Origin: an uncultured Clostridia bacterium | GTDB lineage: Bacteria > Bacillota > Clostridia > Christensenellales > Borkfalkiaceae | Assembly (NCBI GenBank): GCA_947174175.1 | Contig: CAMWHW010000056.1 | Coordinates: 1 to 6,511, forward strand | Length of the DNA stretch: 6,511 nt | Direction of reading: 5' to 3' | Part shown: one piece after another, positions 6,443 to 6,511 of the stretch | How the letters are laid out: each line of letters begins with the position of its first letter | Numbering within the stretch: position 1 is the first letter of the stretch | Notes under the pieces: model-generated | Told to the model about the DNA's origin: nothing | The model's database searches: none | What the model saw: the letters and a program-made list of their open reading frames with translations, nothing else | Position numbers and translations under genes: made by a program

Positions 6443-6511
6443 ACCATTCTACATTTTGGAGAGTAATTCCACATTTAATTTGTTGCCAAAAGTCCGCCGC
6501 TCCCGTAGAAT
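6443..6511. other. Unassigned right-edge segment with an imperfect inverted repeat
   Basis: No gene can be supported here. ATTCTAC (6446-6452) and GTAGAAT (6505-6511) are perfect inverted copies, the second ending exactly at the window edge. Inside them TTTTGG (6454-6459) and CCAAAA (6486-6491) are also inverted; GGAG (6458-6461) with CTCC (6500-6503) is an alternative pairing. On the minus strand one frame is open from 6511 to a TAA at 6443-6441 (22 codons ending QNVEW). It could be the tail of a convergent gene sharing the terminator, but a frame this short can be open by chance. Confidence 0.35.

Noticed and set aside
1..6511. A defence island, biosynthetic cluster, CRISPR array, tRNA/rRNA gene or insertion sequence
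   Set aside because: All long frames are accounted for by housekeeping or known-family genes. There are no direct repeats with spacers, no transposase and no tRNA cloverleaf.

Overview
The window looks like ordinary housekeeping chromosome from a low-to-mid GC Firmicute, most likely a member of the Clostridia. The grounds are a tRNA-sensing T-box leader in front of pheST, a DUF421-DUF4363 gene pair, Gram-positive style promoters (TTGACA-17-TATAAT and an extended -10), GGAG-type ribosome binding sites, and a PheS of the Firmicute type with a four-cysteine insert. Base composition is roughly half GC by eye, with a uniform codon style (many GAC, GGC and AAG codons) across the genes. I see no sign of recent horizontal transfer, mobile elements, CRISPR or phage.

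Layout. On the minus strand, a folate operon runs leftward from a promoter near 1528-1557: folC (376-1503, TTG start), then folE (397 down to the left window edge, 3' end missing), overlapping folC by 22 nt. They encode the glutamate-adding enzyme and the first enzyme of the pteridine branch of folate synthesis. Divergently, on the plus strand, lie a DUF421 (YetF-like) membrane protein (1592-2263) and a small DUF4363 protein (2257-2634), translationally overlapped. A perfect-consensus promoter (2648-2676) then drives a complete T-box leader (about 2683-2941) with a UUC phenylalanine specifier and a UGGU tRNA-end-binding bulge. It controls pheS (2955-3977) and pheT (3989-6403), the two subunits of phenylalanyl-tRNA synthetase. 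A strong GC-rich hairpin terminator (6408-6442) closes that operon. The last ~70 bases hold no gene I can support, only an imperfect inverted repeat that may continue past the window.

How it works together: when uncharged tRNA-Phe accumulates, its anticodon pairs with the UUC specifier and its free ACCA end pairs with UGGU. This stabilises the antiterminator, so transcription proceeds into pheST. When tRNA-Phe is charged, the alternative terminator forms. The folate operon and the DUF421 pair appear to be independent neighbours. I found no undescribed system here. The points most worth a second look are the compact FolC with an altered GGRxD motif, the DUF421 gene without a visible ribosome binding site, and the repeat at the right edge.
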